Shown here: in pieces, positions 14,713 to 23,734 of the stretch
Position numbering within the stretch: position 1 is the stretch's first letter
Layout of the letters: each line of letters starts with the position of its first letter
From: Paracidovorax anthurii
Lineage (GTDB): Bacteria; Pseudomonadota; Gammaproteobacteria; Burkholderiales; Burkholderiaceae_C
Length of the DNA: 64,000 bases
Assembly: GCF_003269065.1 (NCBI RefSeq)
Contig: NZ_QLTA01000015.1
Coordinates: forward strand, 35,377-99,376
Reading direction: 5' to 3'
Notes under the pieces: model-generated
What the model was told of the DNA's origin: nothing
The model's input: the letters and a program-made list of their open reading frames with translations, nothing else
Database searches by the model: none
Program-made: the position numbers and the translations under genes

Positions 14713-16233
14713 ATGAGCGCAGCCCTTCCTTCTGCACCCGCGTCCCCCTCTTCGCTGCCCGGCACCCCGGAGCCCGCCGCCCTGCAGGCAGCGGTCGTCC
14801 AGGCGCTCGGCGCCCACCTGCCGGCCCATGCGCTGCTCTGGCACGCGGAGGACACCACGCCCTATGAATGCGACGGCCTCACGGCCTACCGCCAGCGCCC
14901 GCTGGTGGTGGCCCTGCCCGAGACCGAGGCGCAGGTGCAGGCCGTGCTGCGCACCTGCCATGCGCTCGGCGTGCCGGTGGTGGCGCGCGGCGCGGGCACG
15001 GGCCTCTCGGGCGGGGCCATGCCGCATGCGCGCGGCGTGACGCTGTCGCTGGCCCGCTTCAACCGCATCCTCGGCGTGGACCCCGTGGCGCGCACCGCGC
15101 GCGTGCAGTGCGGCGTGCGCAACCTCGCCATCAGCGAGGCCGCCGCGCCCCACGGGCTCTACTACGCGCCCGACCCGTCGAGCCAGATCGCCTGCACCAT
15201 CGGCGGCAACGTGGCCGAGAACTCGGGCGGCGTGCACTGCCTGAAATACGGCCTCACCGTGCACAACGTGCTGCGCGTGCGCGGCTTCACGGCCGAGGGC
15301 GAGCCGGTCACGTTCGGCAGCGAGGCGCTCGACACCCCGGGCTACGACCTGCTGGCCGCCATGATCGGCAGCGAGGGCATGCTGGCCGTGGCGCTGGAGG
15401 TCACCGTGCGGCTGATCCCGAAGCCGCAGCTCGCGCGCTGCATCATGGCCAGCTTCGGCGACGTGCGCCGCGCAGGCGATGCCGTGGCTGCCGTGATCGC
15501 CGCCGGCATCATCCCCGCCGGGCTGGAGATGATGGACAAGCCCATGACCGCCGCCGTCGAGGACTTCGTGCAGGCCGGCTACGACCTCGCGGCCGAGGCC
15601 ATCCTGCTGTGCGAATCCGACGGCACGCCCGAAGAGGTGGAGGAAGAGATCGCCCGCATGAGCGAGGTGCTGCGCGCGGCCGGCGCCACCGCCATCGCCG
15701 TGAGCCGCGACGAGGCCGAGCGCCTGCGCTTCTGGAGCGGCCGCAAGAACGCCTTCCCCGCCAGCGGCCGCATGAGCCCCGACTACATGTGCATGGACTC
15801 CACCATCCCGAGGAAGCGCCTGGCCGACATCCTGCTGGCCATCCAGGCGATGGAGCAGAAATACGGCCTGCGCTGCGCCAACGTGTTCCACGCGGGCGAC
15901 GGCAACCTGCACCCCCTCATCCTGTTCGACGCCAACGATCCCGACCAACTGCACCGCTGCGAACGCTTCGGCGCCGACATCCTGGAGACCAGCGTGGCCA
16001 TGGGCGGCACCGTGACCGGCGAGCACGGCGTGGGCGTGGAGAAGCTCAACAGCATGTGCACGCAGTTCACCACGGAGGAGAACGCACAGATGCTCGCGCT
16101 CAAGGCCGCGTTCGACCCGGCCGGACTGCTCAACCCCGGCAAGGTCATCCCCACGCTGAACCGCTGCGCCGAGTACGGAAAGATGCTCGTGCGCGGCGGC
16201 CGCATCGCGCACCCGGACCTGCCCCGGTTTTGA
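14713..16233 (+). CDS. glcD: FAD-linked glycolate oxidase subunit GlcD-like
   Basis: A 506-residue FAD-dependent 2-hydroxyacid oxidase/dehydrogenase. The PCMH-type FAD domain contains PVVARGAGTGLSGGAMPHA and QIACTIGGNVAENSGG with GLTVHNVLRVRGFTAEGE; the C-terminal FAD-oxidase domain contains NVFHAGDGNLHPLILFD and GTVTGEHGVGVEKLNSMCTQ, both hallmarks of GlcD/D-lactate dehydrogenases. It would oxidise glycolate to glyoxylate, passing electrons to quinones with GlcE and GlcF, but neither partner gene is adjacent. Start at the ATG at 14713; a GTG 3 codons earlier is less likely. Downstream is a 30-base repeat copy and a convergent gene. Confidence 0.88.
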   Translation: MSAALPSAPASPSSLPGTPEPAALQAAVVQALGAHLPAHALLWHAEDTTPYECDGLTAYRQRPLVVALPETEAQVQAVLRTCHALGVPVVARGAGTGLSGGAMPHARGVTLSLARFNRILGVDPVARTARVQCGVRNLAISEAAAPHGLYYAPDPSSQIACTIGGNVAENSGGVHCLKYGLTVHNVLRVRGFTAEGEPVTFGSEALDTPGYDLLAAMIGSEGMLAVALEVTVRLIPKPQLARCIMASFGDVRRAGDAVAAVIAAGIIPAGLEMMDKPMTAAVEDFVQAGYDLAAEAILLCESDGTPEEVEEEIARMSEVLRAAGATAIAVSRDEAERLRFWSGRKNAFPASGRMSPDYMCMDSTIPRKRLADILLAIQAMEQKYGLRCANVFHAGDGNLHPLILFDANDPDQLHRCERFGADILETSVAMGGTVTGEHGVGVEKLNSMCTQFTTEENAQMLALKAAFDPAGLLNPGKVIPTLNRCAEYGKMLVRGGRIAHPDLPRF

Positions 16234-16248
16234 GATGCGGCACCGCTG

Positions 16249-16278
16249 CGCGACCCCTGGGAGATCGTGAACACGTTC
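16249..16278. repeat. Solo 30-base copy of the inverted-repeat end
   Basis: Identical to the right 30 bases of the 266-bp element at 14340-14605 (CGCGACCCCTGGGAGATCGT...). It lies between two convergent genes, ending on the base next to the stop codon of the minus-strand gene. Confidence 0.8.
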
Positions 16279-17391
16279 TTACGCCACGGTGAGCAGCAGG
16301 CGGCGCATGGCGGCCACCGTCTCGCCGCTCTGCCGCGTAAGCCGGCCCATGTCGTCCAGGATGTGCACCGTCGAAGCGCGGAACAGGGCCGCGCCCAGCA
16401 GGGCCAGGGGCTCCAGGGTCTCGCGGGCGATGGGCTCCGGCACCGTTGGGGGCGCCGGCAACCCCGCCGGCGCCGGTGGCGCCACGCCGCCGTCCGCCCC
16501 CGGCACGGCGCCCGGGAACGGGGGCCGGGGCACGGAGCGCACCGCCTCCCGCGCATCCAGCACCTGCCGCACGTGGTGGACCACGGGGCCCAGGCGGGCC
16601 TCCAGGCGGCCCAGCACCCAGGTGACCTCCTGCACCCGCAGATCGATCGCGTCCAGCGCGGCAGCCGCGCACTCCACCTGCTCGGCCGCGTCCTGCAGCA
16701 GCGCCGAATGCACGCGGGCGATCGACAGCGCCTCGTCCAGCCGGCCCTCGATGCTGGCCCGCAGCGCACGCAGCACGGGAACGTCGATGGCGCCATCCAT
16801 CACCAGGGACGGCCCCTCGGCGGTGGCCGGGGCCACGGCCCCGCCGCCCAGCCAGGCCACCGTGGGGTTCTCCGCCGCCACGCCGATGCGGCCCGTTCCG
16901 TGGCCCAGCGCCCACGCGGCCATGGCCGGGGCCGACAGACCCTGCCAGCCGTAGTCCAGCAACCCGGCCGCGCGGCAGGCCGTGGTGACCAGATCCTCCA
17001 GGCGCGGCACCCCGCCGCTGGGCAGCGCCCGGCCGAAGAGCTGGCGCGCCGGCAGCCGCCGCGCCAGCGCCACCACCGCATCAAGGCTGCGGCCCTGGGC
17101 ATGCAGCCGGGCCGCGCCCAGGGCCGCCAGCCGGGCGCCCACCTCGCGCCGCCGCGCCTCCAGCGCCTGGGCCAGGTCACGGAACGACCACTCGGCCGAG
17201 GCGATCCAGTGGTCGGCGGTCAGGTCCGGGTCTCCTACGCTCCAGGCGATGCGCAGCCGCGCGACGGCGTTCTCGACCATCTCCCGGGGCGAGCCCGGCC
17301 GCTCGCCCACCCAGGGGCGCCCCGCCCCGACCGCCGCTTCCGGCCACGCCCTCTTGCGCGGCGCCGCCAGCGCCGTGTCCATGCCGTTCAT
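16279..17391 (-). CDS. Unrecognised protein, alpha-helical, 370 residues
   Basis: I do not recognise this protein. It has no signal peptide or membrane helix. The N-terminal half is mixed alpha (LIASAEWSFRDLAQALEARR-like helices, LHAQGRSLDAVVALARRLPA). The middle contains long amphipathic helices (IARVHSALLQDAAEQVECAA, LDAIDLRVQEVTWVLGRLEA). A Pro/Ala-rich linker near residues 285-325 precedes a final helical segment (LLGAALFRASTVHILDDMGR, then LTRQSGETVAAMRRLLLTVA). Coding bias is that of a real gene. Start chosen at an ATG behind a GGAGGG; upstream extension is Gly/Arg-rich and reads like out-of-frame sequence. Its stop codon abuts a 30-base repeat copy. No operon partner: both neighbours point in other directions. 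Confidence 0.65.
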   Translation of the reverse strand: MNGMDTALAAPRKRAWPEAAVGAGRPWVGERPGSPREMVENAVARLRIAWSVGDPDLTADHWIASAEWSFRDLAQALEARRREVGARLAALGAARLHAQGRSLDAVVALARRLPARQLFGRALPSGGVPRLEDLVTTACRAAGLLDYGWQGLSAPAMAAWALGHGTGRIGVAAENPTVAWLGGGAVAPATAEGPSLVMDGAIDVPVLRALRASIEGRLDEALSIARVHSALLQDAAEQVECAAAALDAIDLRVQEVTWVLGRLEARLGPVVHHVRQVLDAREAVRSVPRPPFPGAVPGADGGVAPPAPAGLPAPPTVPEPIARETLEPLALLGAALFRASTVHILDDMGRLTRQSGETVAAMRRLLLTVA

Positions 17392-17740
17392 GCCCCGCCC
17401 TCCCGCCCGCGCGGGGCCCGTCCCGGACGGGCCGCCGCCCCGAGGGACGGAAACTCGCTCCGTGCGGGGTGACAGCCGCCCCCGCCCATGCACAACATCA
17501 AGCCCCCCGACGGCCCATGGCCGGAACGCGCCCCCGCGCACCCCGCCCTTGTCCGCCCTCGGCCCGGCACCGCTTCCCCCGTGCCCATGCCGCCATTGCC
17601 TCCCATGCGCCACCTCCTGAATCGACCGCCACCGCATCCGCAGGCCCCTTGCCCGCCATTGCGTAACCATGAATCACGTCAATCTGGTGACTATATATTG
17701 GAATTACGCACTTATGCAGCCATCCATCTAGCGTGACTGC
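17392..17740. other. Intergenic region, 349 bp, between divergent genes
   Basis: No supportable gene. GC-rich on the left, turning AT-rich from about 17660 (CTATATATTGGAATTACGCA) just before the first HTH gene, which is where its promoter should lie. GCGTAA and TTACGC form a widely spaced inverted pair flanking this stretch. Confidence 0.5.
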
Positions 17741-18169
17741 ATGCAGGATGCAAAGCAAAAGTTTGCCGAGAAGTTACGGAATGCTATGGAAAGGGCCGGT
17801 TACGAGGCCCGACCCTCGGTTTTGGAGCGGGAATTCAACACCCGCCATTGGGGCAAGCCCATGAGCCTGCACGGCGTGCGGCGCTGGCTGTGCGGCGAAA
17901 CCCTGCCAGACCCCCGCAAGCTCGCCACGCTGGCGCAGTGGCTGCAGGTGCCGATCCAGGACTTCCTGGGCGTTGCCGACACCCCCGCCACCGCGCCGCG
18001 CGCCACGGAGCCGTCCGCGCTCTGGCACTCCGGCATGGGCTACGACGATCGCAAGCTCTTCGACGTGTACCTGCGGCTGCCCGTGCCGCAGCGGCGCCTC
18101 GCCCGCGAGGTCATCCTGGCCATCGCCCGCGCGCACGAGGCCGACGAGGCGCTCCGCGGCGGCAGCTGA
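17741..18169 (+). CDS. Small HTH (Xre-like) transcriptional regulator, paralogue 1
   Basis: A 142-residue protein. Residues about 8-75 look like an Xre-type helix-turn-helix (KFAEKLRNAMERAGYEARPS, then LHGVRRWLCGETLPDPRKLA and TLAQWLQVPIQDFLG). The C-terminal part is a distinctive conserved segment (WHSGMGYDDRKLFDVYLRLP, then VPQRRLAREVILAIARAHEA). The next gene encodes a close paralogue of the same length, so this is a tandem duplication. The start context TAGCGTGACTGCATGCAGGA is nearly identical in both copies. The variable middle (VADTPATAPRATEPSA) is the main difference. Targets are unknown; paralogous pairs like this often form homo- and heterodimers, but that is inference. Confidence 0.8.
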   Translation: MQDAKQKFAEKLRNAMERAGYEARPSVLEREFNTRHWGKPMSLHGVRRWLCGETLPDPRKLATLAQWLQVPIQDFLGVADTPATAPRATEPSALWHSGMGYDDRKLFDVYLRLPVPQRRLAREVILAIARAHEADEALRGGS

Positions 18170-18305
18170 TCTCCCGGACACGGCGCCCCATGGCGCGCGA
18201 CGGCGAACCAGGCCATCATCGCGGGTCCTGCGGCGCGGCGCGCACCGGGGCTGCCAACCCCCTGGTCACGAACGCAACTGAACCTGCGATCACGCTGCGA
18301 CCGTA

Positions 18306-18320
18306 ACTCGCCATGCGAGT
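18306..18320. promoter_or_regulatory. Palindromic operator candidate upstream of HTH paralogue 2
   Basis: ACTCGC-CAT-GCGAGT is a perfect 6-bp inverted repeat with a 3-base spacer, 37 bp before the start codon. It could be the binding site of the HTH protein itself or its neighbour. The first paralogue lacks an identical site but has TCACGTCAATCTGGTGAC at a similar distance. Confidence 0.4.
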
Positions 18321-18356
18321 CACGCCACGCGCTCCAGCGGTGCCTAGCGTGACCGC

Positions 18357-18785
18357 ATGCAGGATGAAGCAAAACAAAAATTCGCCCGGAAGTTGCGGGA
18401 GGCAATGGAAAAGGCAGGGTACGAGGCCAAGCCCTCGGTGCTGGAGCGGGAGTTCAACACCCGCCACTGGGGCAAGCCCATGACGCTGCACGGCGTGCGC
18501 CGCTGGCTGCTGGGCGAAACCATGCCGGGCCCGCGCAAGCTGACCACCCTCGCCCAATGGCTCCAGGTGCGCATCGAGGACTTCGTGGACCCGGGCAGCG
18601 CCGCCCAGCGCGGGACGAGCGAGCCCATCCACAAGTGGCACGCGGGCATGGGCTACGACGACCGCGAGCTGTTCGACATCTACCTGAAGCTGCCCGTGCC
18701 CCAGCGCCGCCTCGCGCGGGAGGTCATCCTGGCCATCGCCCGCGCGCATGAGGCCGGCGAGGCCAAGCGCAGCAAGGAAGACTGA
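18357..18785 (+). CDS. Small HTH (Xre-like) transcriptional regulator, paralogue 2
   Basis: A 142-residue protein closely similar to the preceding regulator over its whole length: KFARKLREAMEKAGYEAKPS, LEREFNTRHWGKPMTLHGVR, RWLLGETMPGPRKLTTLAQW, and the C-terminal WHAGMGYDDRELFDIYLKLP with LPVPQRRLAREVILAIARAH. The two genes are separated by 187 bp that include a palindrome and their own promoter space, so each is probably transcribed independently. The region around positions 80-90 (VDPGSAAQRGTSEPIHK) is the most divergent. A solo end-like piece of the inverted-repeat element (GAACGTGCTCACGAC) follows the stop codon. Confidence 0.8.
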   Translation: MQDEAKQKFARKLREAMEKAGYEAKPSVLEREFNTRHWGKPMTLHGVRRWLLGETMPGPRKLTTLAQWLQVRIEDFVDPGSAAQRGTSEPIHKWHAGMGYDDRELFDIYLKLPVPQRRLAREVILAIARAHEAGEAKRSKED

Positions 18786-18842
18786 GAACGTGCTCACGAC
18801 CCGAGGGCCCGGCGTTCGGCCGCCGGGTGCCCGGGCCGGGCA

Positions 18843-20270
18843 TCACCCCCCGATCCAGGCCTGCACGCCCTGCACCAGCTCGGGCGCGTGCGAGAGCGCG
18901 AACAGCAGCAGCCCGATGAGCCCGCCCACCACGGTGCCGTTGATGCGGATGAACTGCAGGTCGCTGCCGATGTGCAGTTCCACGAGGCGCGCCATCTCCT
19001 TGGCGTCCCAGCGGTCCACCGTGCTGCGGATGTGCTCGGCGACGAACTGCGACAGGTCGGGCGCCACCTGCGTGGCCCAGATCTGCAGGCGCACATTGAG
19101 GCGCACGCGCAGCGCCGGGTCGCCCGCCAGCGCCATGCCCAGCCACTGGCCCATGGCGGCCACCTTGCGCGACACCTCGGAATCCTCGTCGGCCAGGTCC
19201 TTTTGCAGCCGCTCGCGCAGGCCGGTCCACAGCTCCTGCACGTAGCGGCCCAGGGTGTCGTCGTTCTGCAGGTATTCGCGCAGCTCGTGGCCGCGCCGCT
19301 CCCATTCCGGGTCGGTCTGCAGGCGGGCGACGAGGCGCTGCACCGCGGTGTCGAGCGTGCCGCGCAACTGGTGCGAGGGGTCGCTCGCCACCTCGGCGAG
19401 CAGGCTGTCGATGGCCTGCGCGATGGCGCCCGCGCCCTTGCCGCTCAGCCAGTCGGTGGGCAGCACTTTTTCCTTGAGCGGGTGCTCGCGCTTGATCCAC
19501 TGCACGATGGTTTCGGCAATGAAGGTGCGGGTCTCGGGCGCGCGCAGCAGCAGCGTCACGCGCGCGAGCAGGTCGTCGAGCAGCACCTGGTGGCGCCCGC
19601 CGTGGGTGAGCGTCTCCAGCGCCGCGGCCATGGTGCGCGAGAGGTCGAGCTGGCCCACGAGCGCGCGCGCGGCCTGGTTCATGAAGCGCTGGATCCGCGC
19701 GTCTTCCACCGTGTCCAGCGCCGCCAGCGCCAGCCGCGCCACCTGCCGACCCAGCAACTGGGCATTGCCCGGCGAGGTGAGCCACTGCGCGAGCATGTCC
19801 GCCGGGTCGTGCCGGCGGATCAGCGTGACGAGGGTCGGGGCGTCGAGGAACTTGTCGCGCACGAACACGGCCAGATTGCCGCCGATGCGGTCCTTGTTGC
19901 GCGCGATGATGTCCGTGTGGCGCTGCACCCAGGGCAGCGGAATGCGCCGGAACAGGGCCGACACCGCGAACCAGTCGGCCAGCGCGCCCACCATGGCGGC
20001 CTCGGACATCGCGCGGATGCATTCCACGGCCAGGCTCGGCGGGAAGGCGTACGTGGCGGCGAACACCCCCGCCACGGCCAGCAGCAGGCCGGTGGCCAGC
20101 CACTTGGACCGCGCCAGCAGCACCGCGCGCTCAGTGGCGGCCGGCGAGGGCCCGGGGTCGTCGCCCTCGGGGGACAGGCCCGCGAACAGGTTCCCGGCGG
20201 CCCCGGGGGTCTCCCCGGCCGGGCGGAGGCCGCCCTCGCCGGCGCTGCGGTTGCGACTGCTGCTGTCCAT
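18843..20270 (-). CDS. DUF445-family inner-membrane protein
   Basis: A 475-residue protein of the DUF445 (YjiN-like) family. After a ~50-residue polar leader there are hydrophobic segments (WLATGLLLAVAGVFAATYAF) and the conserved family start MSEAAMVGALADWFAVSALF followed by RRIPLPWVQRHTDIIARNKD and RIGGNLAVFVRDKFL. A long helical region follows, with a C-terminal hairpin (LQFIRINGTVVGGLIGLLLF). The family is widespread and of unknown function. Start at the ATG at 20270 behind a GGGG stretch. It is followed convergently by the HTH paralogue and preceded in the same orientation by an aminotransferase gene, 76 bp away. Confidence 0.85.
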   Translation of the reverse strand: MDSSSRNRSAGEGGLRPAGETPGAAGNLFAGLSPEGDDPGPSPAATERAVLLARSKWLATGLLLAVAGVFAATYAFPPSLAVECIRAMSEAAMVGALADWFAVSALFRRIPLPWVQRHTDIIARNKDRIGGNLAVFVRDKFLDAPTLVTLIRRHDPADMLAQWLTSPGNAQLLGRQVARLALAALDTVEDARIQRFMNQAARALVGQLDLSRTMAAALETLTHGGRHQVLLDDLLARVTLLLRAPETRTFIAETIVQWIKREHPLKEKVLPTDWLSGKGAGAIAQAIDSLLAEVASDPSHQLRGTLDTAVQRLVARLQTDPEWERRGHELREYLQNDDTLGRYVQELWTGLRERLQKDLADEDSEVSRKVAAMGQWLGMALAGDPALRVRLNVRLQIWATQVAPDLSQFVAEHIRSTVDRWDAKEMARLVELHIGSDLQFIRINGTVVGGLIGLLLFALSHAPELVQGVQAWIGG

Positions 20271-20346
20271 CCCCCGAGAATAGCCCCGCGCGGCCCGCGC
20301 GCGGCGTAAGACGGTTGCCCGCGCGCGGCGGCGAACCGGCGCCGGC

Positions 20347-21480
20347 TCAGTGCGGCGCCACGCGGTCCAGCGCGGCGGCGAGGTGACCCACGGTGCGGTC
20401 CGCGTGGTGCCACTTCTCCAGCCCGAAGAGGCCGATGCGGAAGGTCTGGAAGTCCGCGCCCTCGCCGCACTGCAGCGGCACGCCGGCGGCGGTCTGCAGG
20501 CCCGCGTCGAGGAACTTCCGGCCGCTCTGGATGCCGGGGTCGGTGGTGTAGCTGACCACCACGCCCGGGGCCTTCCAGCCCTCGGCCGCCACGCTCGGAA
20601 AGCCGCGCGACTCCAGCAGCGCGCGCACCTTCGCGCCCAGCCCGATCTGCTCGGCGCGCACGCGGTCGAAGCCGTAGTCACGGGTCTCGAGCATCACGTC
20701 GCGCAGCTTCACCAGCGCATCGGTGGGCATGGTCGTGTGGTAGGCGTGCTGGCCGCGCTCGTAGCCCTCGGCGATCTGCATCCACTTCTTGAGATCGCAC
20801 GAGAAGCTGGAGCTTTGCGTGCCCTCGATCGCCTGGCGCGCGCGTTCGCTCAGCATCACCATCGCGCAGCAGGGCGAGCCGCTCCAGCCTTTTTGCGGCG
20901 CGGAGATGAGCACATCCACGCCCGTGGACCGCATGTCCACCCACACCGCGCCGGAGGCCACGCAGTCGAGCACGAAGAGCGCGCCCACCTCGTGCGCGGC
21001 CTCGGCCACGGCGCGCAGGTAGTCGTCCGGCAGGAGGATGCCGCTGGCCGTCTCCACGTGCGGCGCGAACACCACCCGGGGGCGCTCGGCGCGGATCGCG
21101 GCCGCCACCTCCTCGGCCGGGCACGGCGCCCAGGGCGCCTGCGGGCCCTCGCCCTGGCGGCGCGCCTGGCACACCACCGCGCCGCCACCGAGGGCGCCCG
21201 CATCGAAGATCTGGCTCCAGCGGTAGCTGAACCAGCCGTTGCGCACGATCAGCACCTTCTCGCGGTTGGCGAACTGGCGCGCCACGGCCTCCATGCCGAA
21301 GGTGCCGCTGCCGGGCACCAGCACCGCCGTGTGCGCGCCGTACACCGACTTGAGCGTGGCGAGGATGTCCTGCATCACGCCGGTGAAGCGCCGGGACATG
21401 TGGTTGAGCGCGCGGTCGGTGTACACCACCGAAAACTCGAGCAGGCCATCGGGATCGACATCGGGCAACAGACCGGGCAT
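20347..21480 (-). CDS. Class V aminotransferase, alanine/serine-glyoxylate type
   Basis: A 377-residue PLP enzyme. The fold-type I pattern is clear: VYGAHTAVLVPGSGTFGMEA (PLP phosphate region), ALFVLDCVASGAVWVDMRST (Asp contacting the PLP ring nitrogen), and LISAPQKGWSGSPCCAMVML with the Schiff-base Lys. The C-terminal small domain ends FQTFRIGLFGLEKWHHADRT. Closest known types are alanine-glyoxylate, serine-glyoxylate and serine-pyruvate aminotransferases, or the related purine-catabolic PucG; which substrate applies is not decidable from sequence. AAGGAG lies before the chosen ATG. glcD (glyoxylate producing) is only 4 kb away, but not in an operon with it. Confidence 0.85.
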   Translation of the reverse strand: MPGLLPDVDPDGLLEFSVVYTDRALNHMSRRFTGVMQDILATLKSVYGAHTAVLVPGSGTFGMEAVARQFANREKVLIVRNGWFSYRWSQIFDAGALGGGAVVCQARRQGEGPQAPWAPCPAEEVAAAIRAERPRVVFAPHVETASGILLPDDYLRAVAEAAHEVGALFVLDCVASGAVWVDMRSTGVDVLISAPQKGWSGSPCCAMVMLSERARQAIEGTQSSSFSCDLKKWMQIAEGYERGQHAYHTTMPTDALVKLRDVMLETRDYGFDRVRAEQIGLGAKVRALLESRGFPSVAAEGWKAPGVVVSYTTDPGIQSGRKFLDAGLQTAAGVPLQCGEGADFQTFRIGLFGLEKWHHADRTVGHLAAALDRVAPH

Positions 21481-21798
21481 GGCGGGGCGTCTCCTTGAAA
21501 AAGCTTCGGACTTCCGGACGAGCCGCGCGGCGCCGCGCCCCGTGGCCCGGGGCGGCCGCCGCGCGGCGGAAGCGGTGCAGCTTACACCCGCGCCCCGGGG
21601 GCCCCGCCCCAGGGGTTTGCCCGGAAATGCGCTGCGCAGCGCGCAGGCGGCCACCGCCACGGCTACCATCACGCTGTCCACGCAGGTCTTCCCCCAAGCC
21701 CCCGCTTCCGCCGCCCGCACTCTTCCTCCGCTCCCGTCCCCCACCGGACCGCACGCCCCTTAGCCCCCCTCCCCGACACGCCCCTGGAGCCTGCCCCC
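21481..21798. other. Intergenic region, 318 bp, between divergent genes
   Basis: No supportable gene. It is very C/G-rich with Pro/Arg-rich spurious frames on both strands. It must hold the divergent promoters of the aminotransferase gene and ltaE; no confident -10/-35 elements were seen. Confidence 0.5.
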
Positions 21799-22863
<1,065 letters not shown>

Positions 22864-22872
22864 TGTCTGTCT

Positions 22873-22918
22873 TTTGCTATTCTTTATATAGCAAACAAAC
22901 CAATAAATACGGCGACAT
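22873..22918 (-). repeat. Dispersed palindromic element, copy 2
   Basis: Stem TTTGCTAT / ATAGCAAA (8 bp, 7-base loop) with a downstream arm ending GGCGACAT, in reverse orientation to the copies at 11211, 56385 and 57232. The distance from GCTAT to the end of GGCGACAT is 43 nt, the same as in other copies. Confidence 0.8.
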
Positions 22919-22968
22919 GGAAGCGTTTCACCCCTGAAACGCTCCCAAGGGGGCGCACCGGGGCCCGC

Positions 22969-23694
22969 TCAGGGCGCTGGATACGTCCGCGCGCCGAAGA
23001 TCCCGCTGCCCACGCGCACCAGGGTGCTGCCGGCGTGGATGGCGGCCTCCAGGTCCGCCGTCATGCCCAGCGAAAGCGTGTCGAACACCTCCATGCCCTC
23101 GCCGCCGGCCGCGCGCAACTGGTCGAACAGCGCCCGGGCCCGCAGGTGCACGGCAAGCTGCGCCGCGAAATCCGGCGCGGGCTCGGGAATGCCCATCAGC
23201 CCCCGCAGCCGCAGCGCCGGCAGCCGCGCCACGGCGCGCGCGAGGGCCTCGGCCTGCGCGGGCGGCACGCCGGCCTTGGTGGCGCCGCCGTCCACGTTCA
23301 CCTGGATGCACACCTGCAGCGGCGGCAGGTGCGTCGGCCGCTGCTGCGAGAGGCGCTCGGCGGTCTTGAGCCGGTCCACCGTGTGCACCCAGTCGAAGTG
23401 CTCGGCCACCAGCCGCGTCTTGTTGCTCTGCACCGGGCCGATGCAGTGCCACTCCAGCGGCGCGGGCAAGCCTGCCCCGGGGCCGCGCAGGGCGGCCATC
23501 TTCTCCACCGCCTCCTGGATGTAGTTCTCGCCGAAAGCGCGCTGCCCGGCGATCGCCGCCTCGCGCACCGCGTGCGGGCCGAATGTCTTGGAAACGGCCA
23601 GCAGCCGCACCTGTGAAACGGGCCGTCCGGCCGCCTCGCAGGCCCGCGCGATGCGGTCCGAAACCCCTTGGATGTTGTTATCAATCGTCGTCAT
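22969..23694 (-). CDS. yggS: PLP homeostasis protein, YggS/PLPBP family
   Basis: A 241-residue TIM-barrel PLP-binding protein. The PLP Lys lies in RLLAVSKTFGPHAVREA, followed by GQRAFGENYIQEAVEKM, WHCIGPVQSNKTRLVAEHFD, VCIQVNVDGGATKAGV, LRGLMGIPEP, and the phosphate-binding end LSLGMTADLEAAIHAGSTLV with VRVGSGIFG. It buffers the cellular PLP pool and has no catalytic function known. It is divergent from pilT with a 40-bp gap, the arrangement seen in many gamma- and beta-proteobacteria, where the two genes share a promoter region. Confidence 0.95.
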   Translation of the reverse strand: MTTIDNNIQGVSDRIARACEAAGRPVSQVRLLAVSKTFGPHAVREAAIAGQRAFGENYIQEAVEKMAALRGPGAGLPAPLEWHCIGPVQSNKTRLVAEHFDWVHTVDRLKTAERLSQQRPTHLPPLQVCIQVNVDGGATKAGVPPAQAEALARAVARLPALRLRGLMGIPEPAPDFAAQLAVHLRARALFDQLRAAGGEGMEVFDTLSLGMTADLEAAIHAGSTLVRVGSGIFGARTYPAP

Positions 23695-23734
23695 AATGCT
23701 TGCTCTCTAGCGTACCAAACGACCAAGGGCTCTC

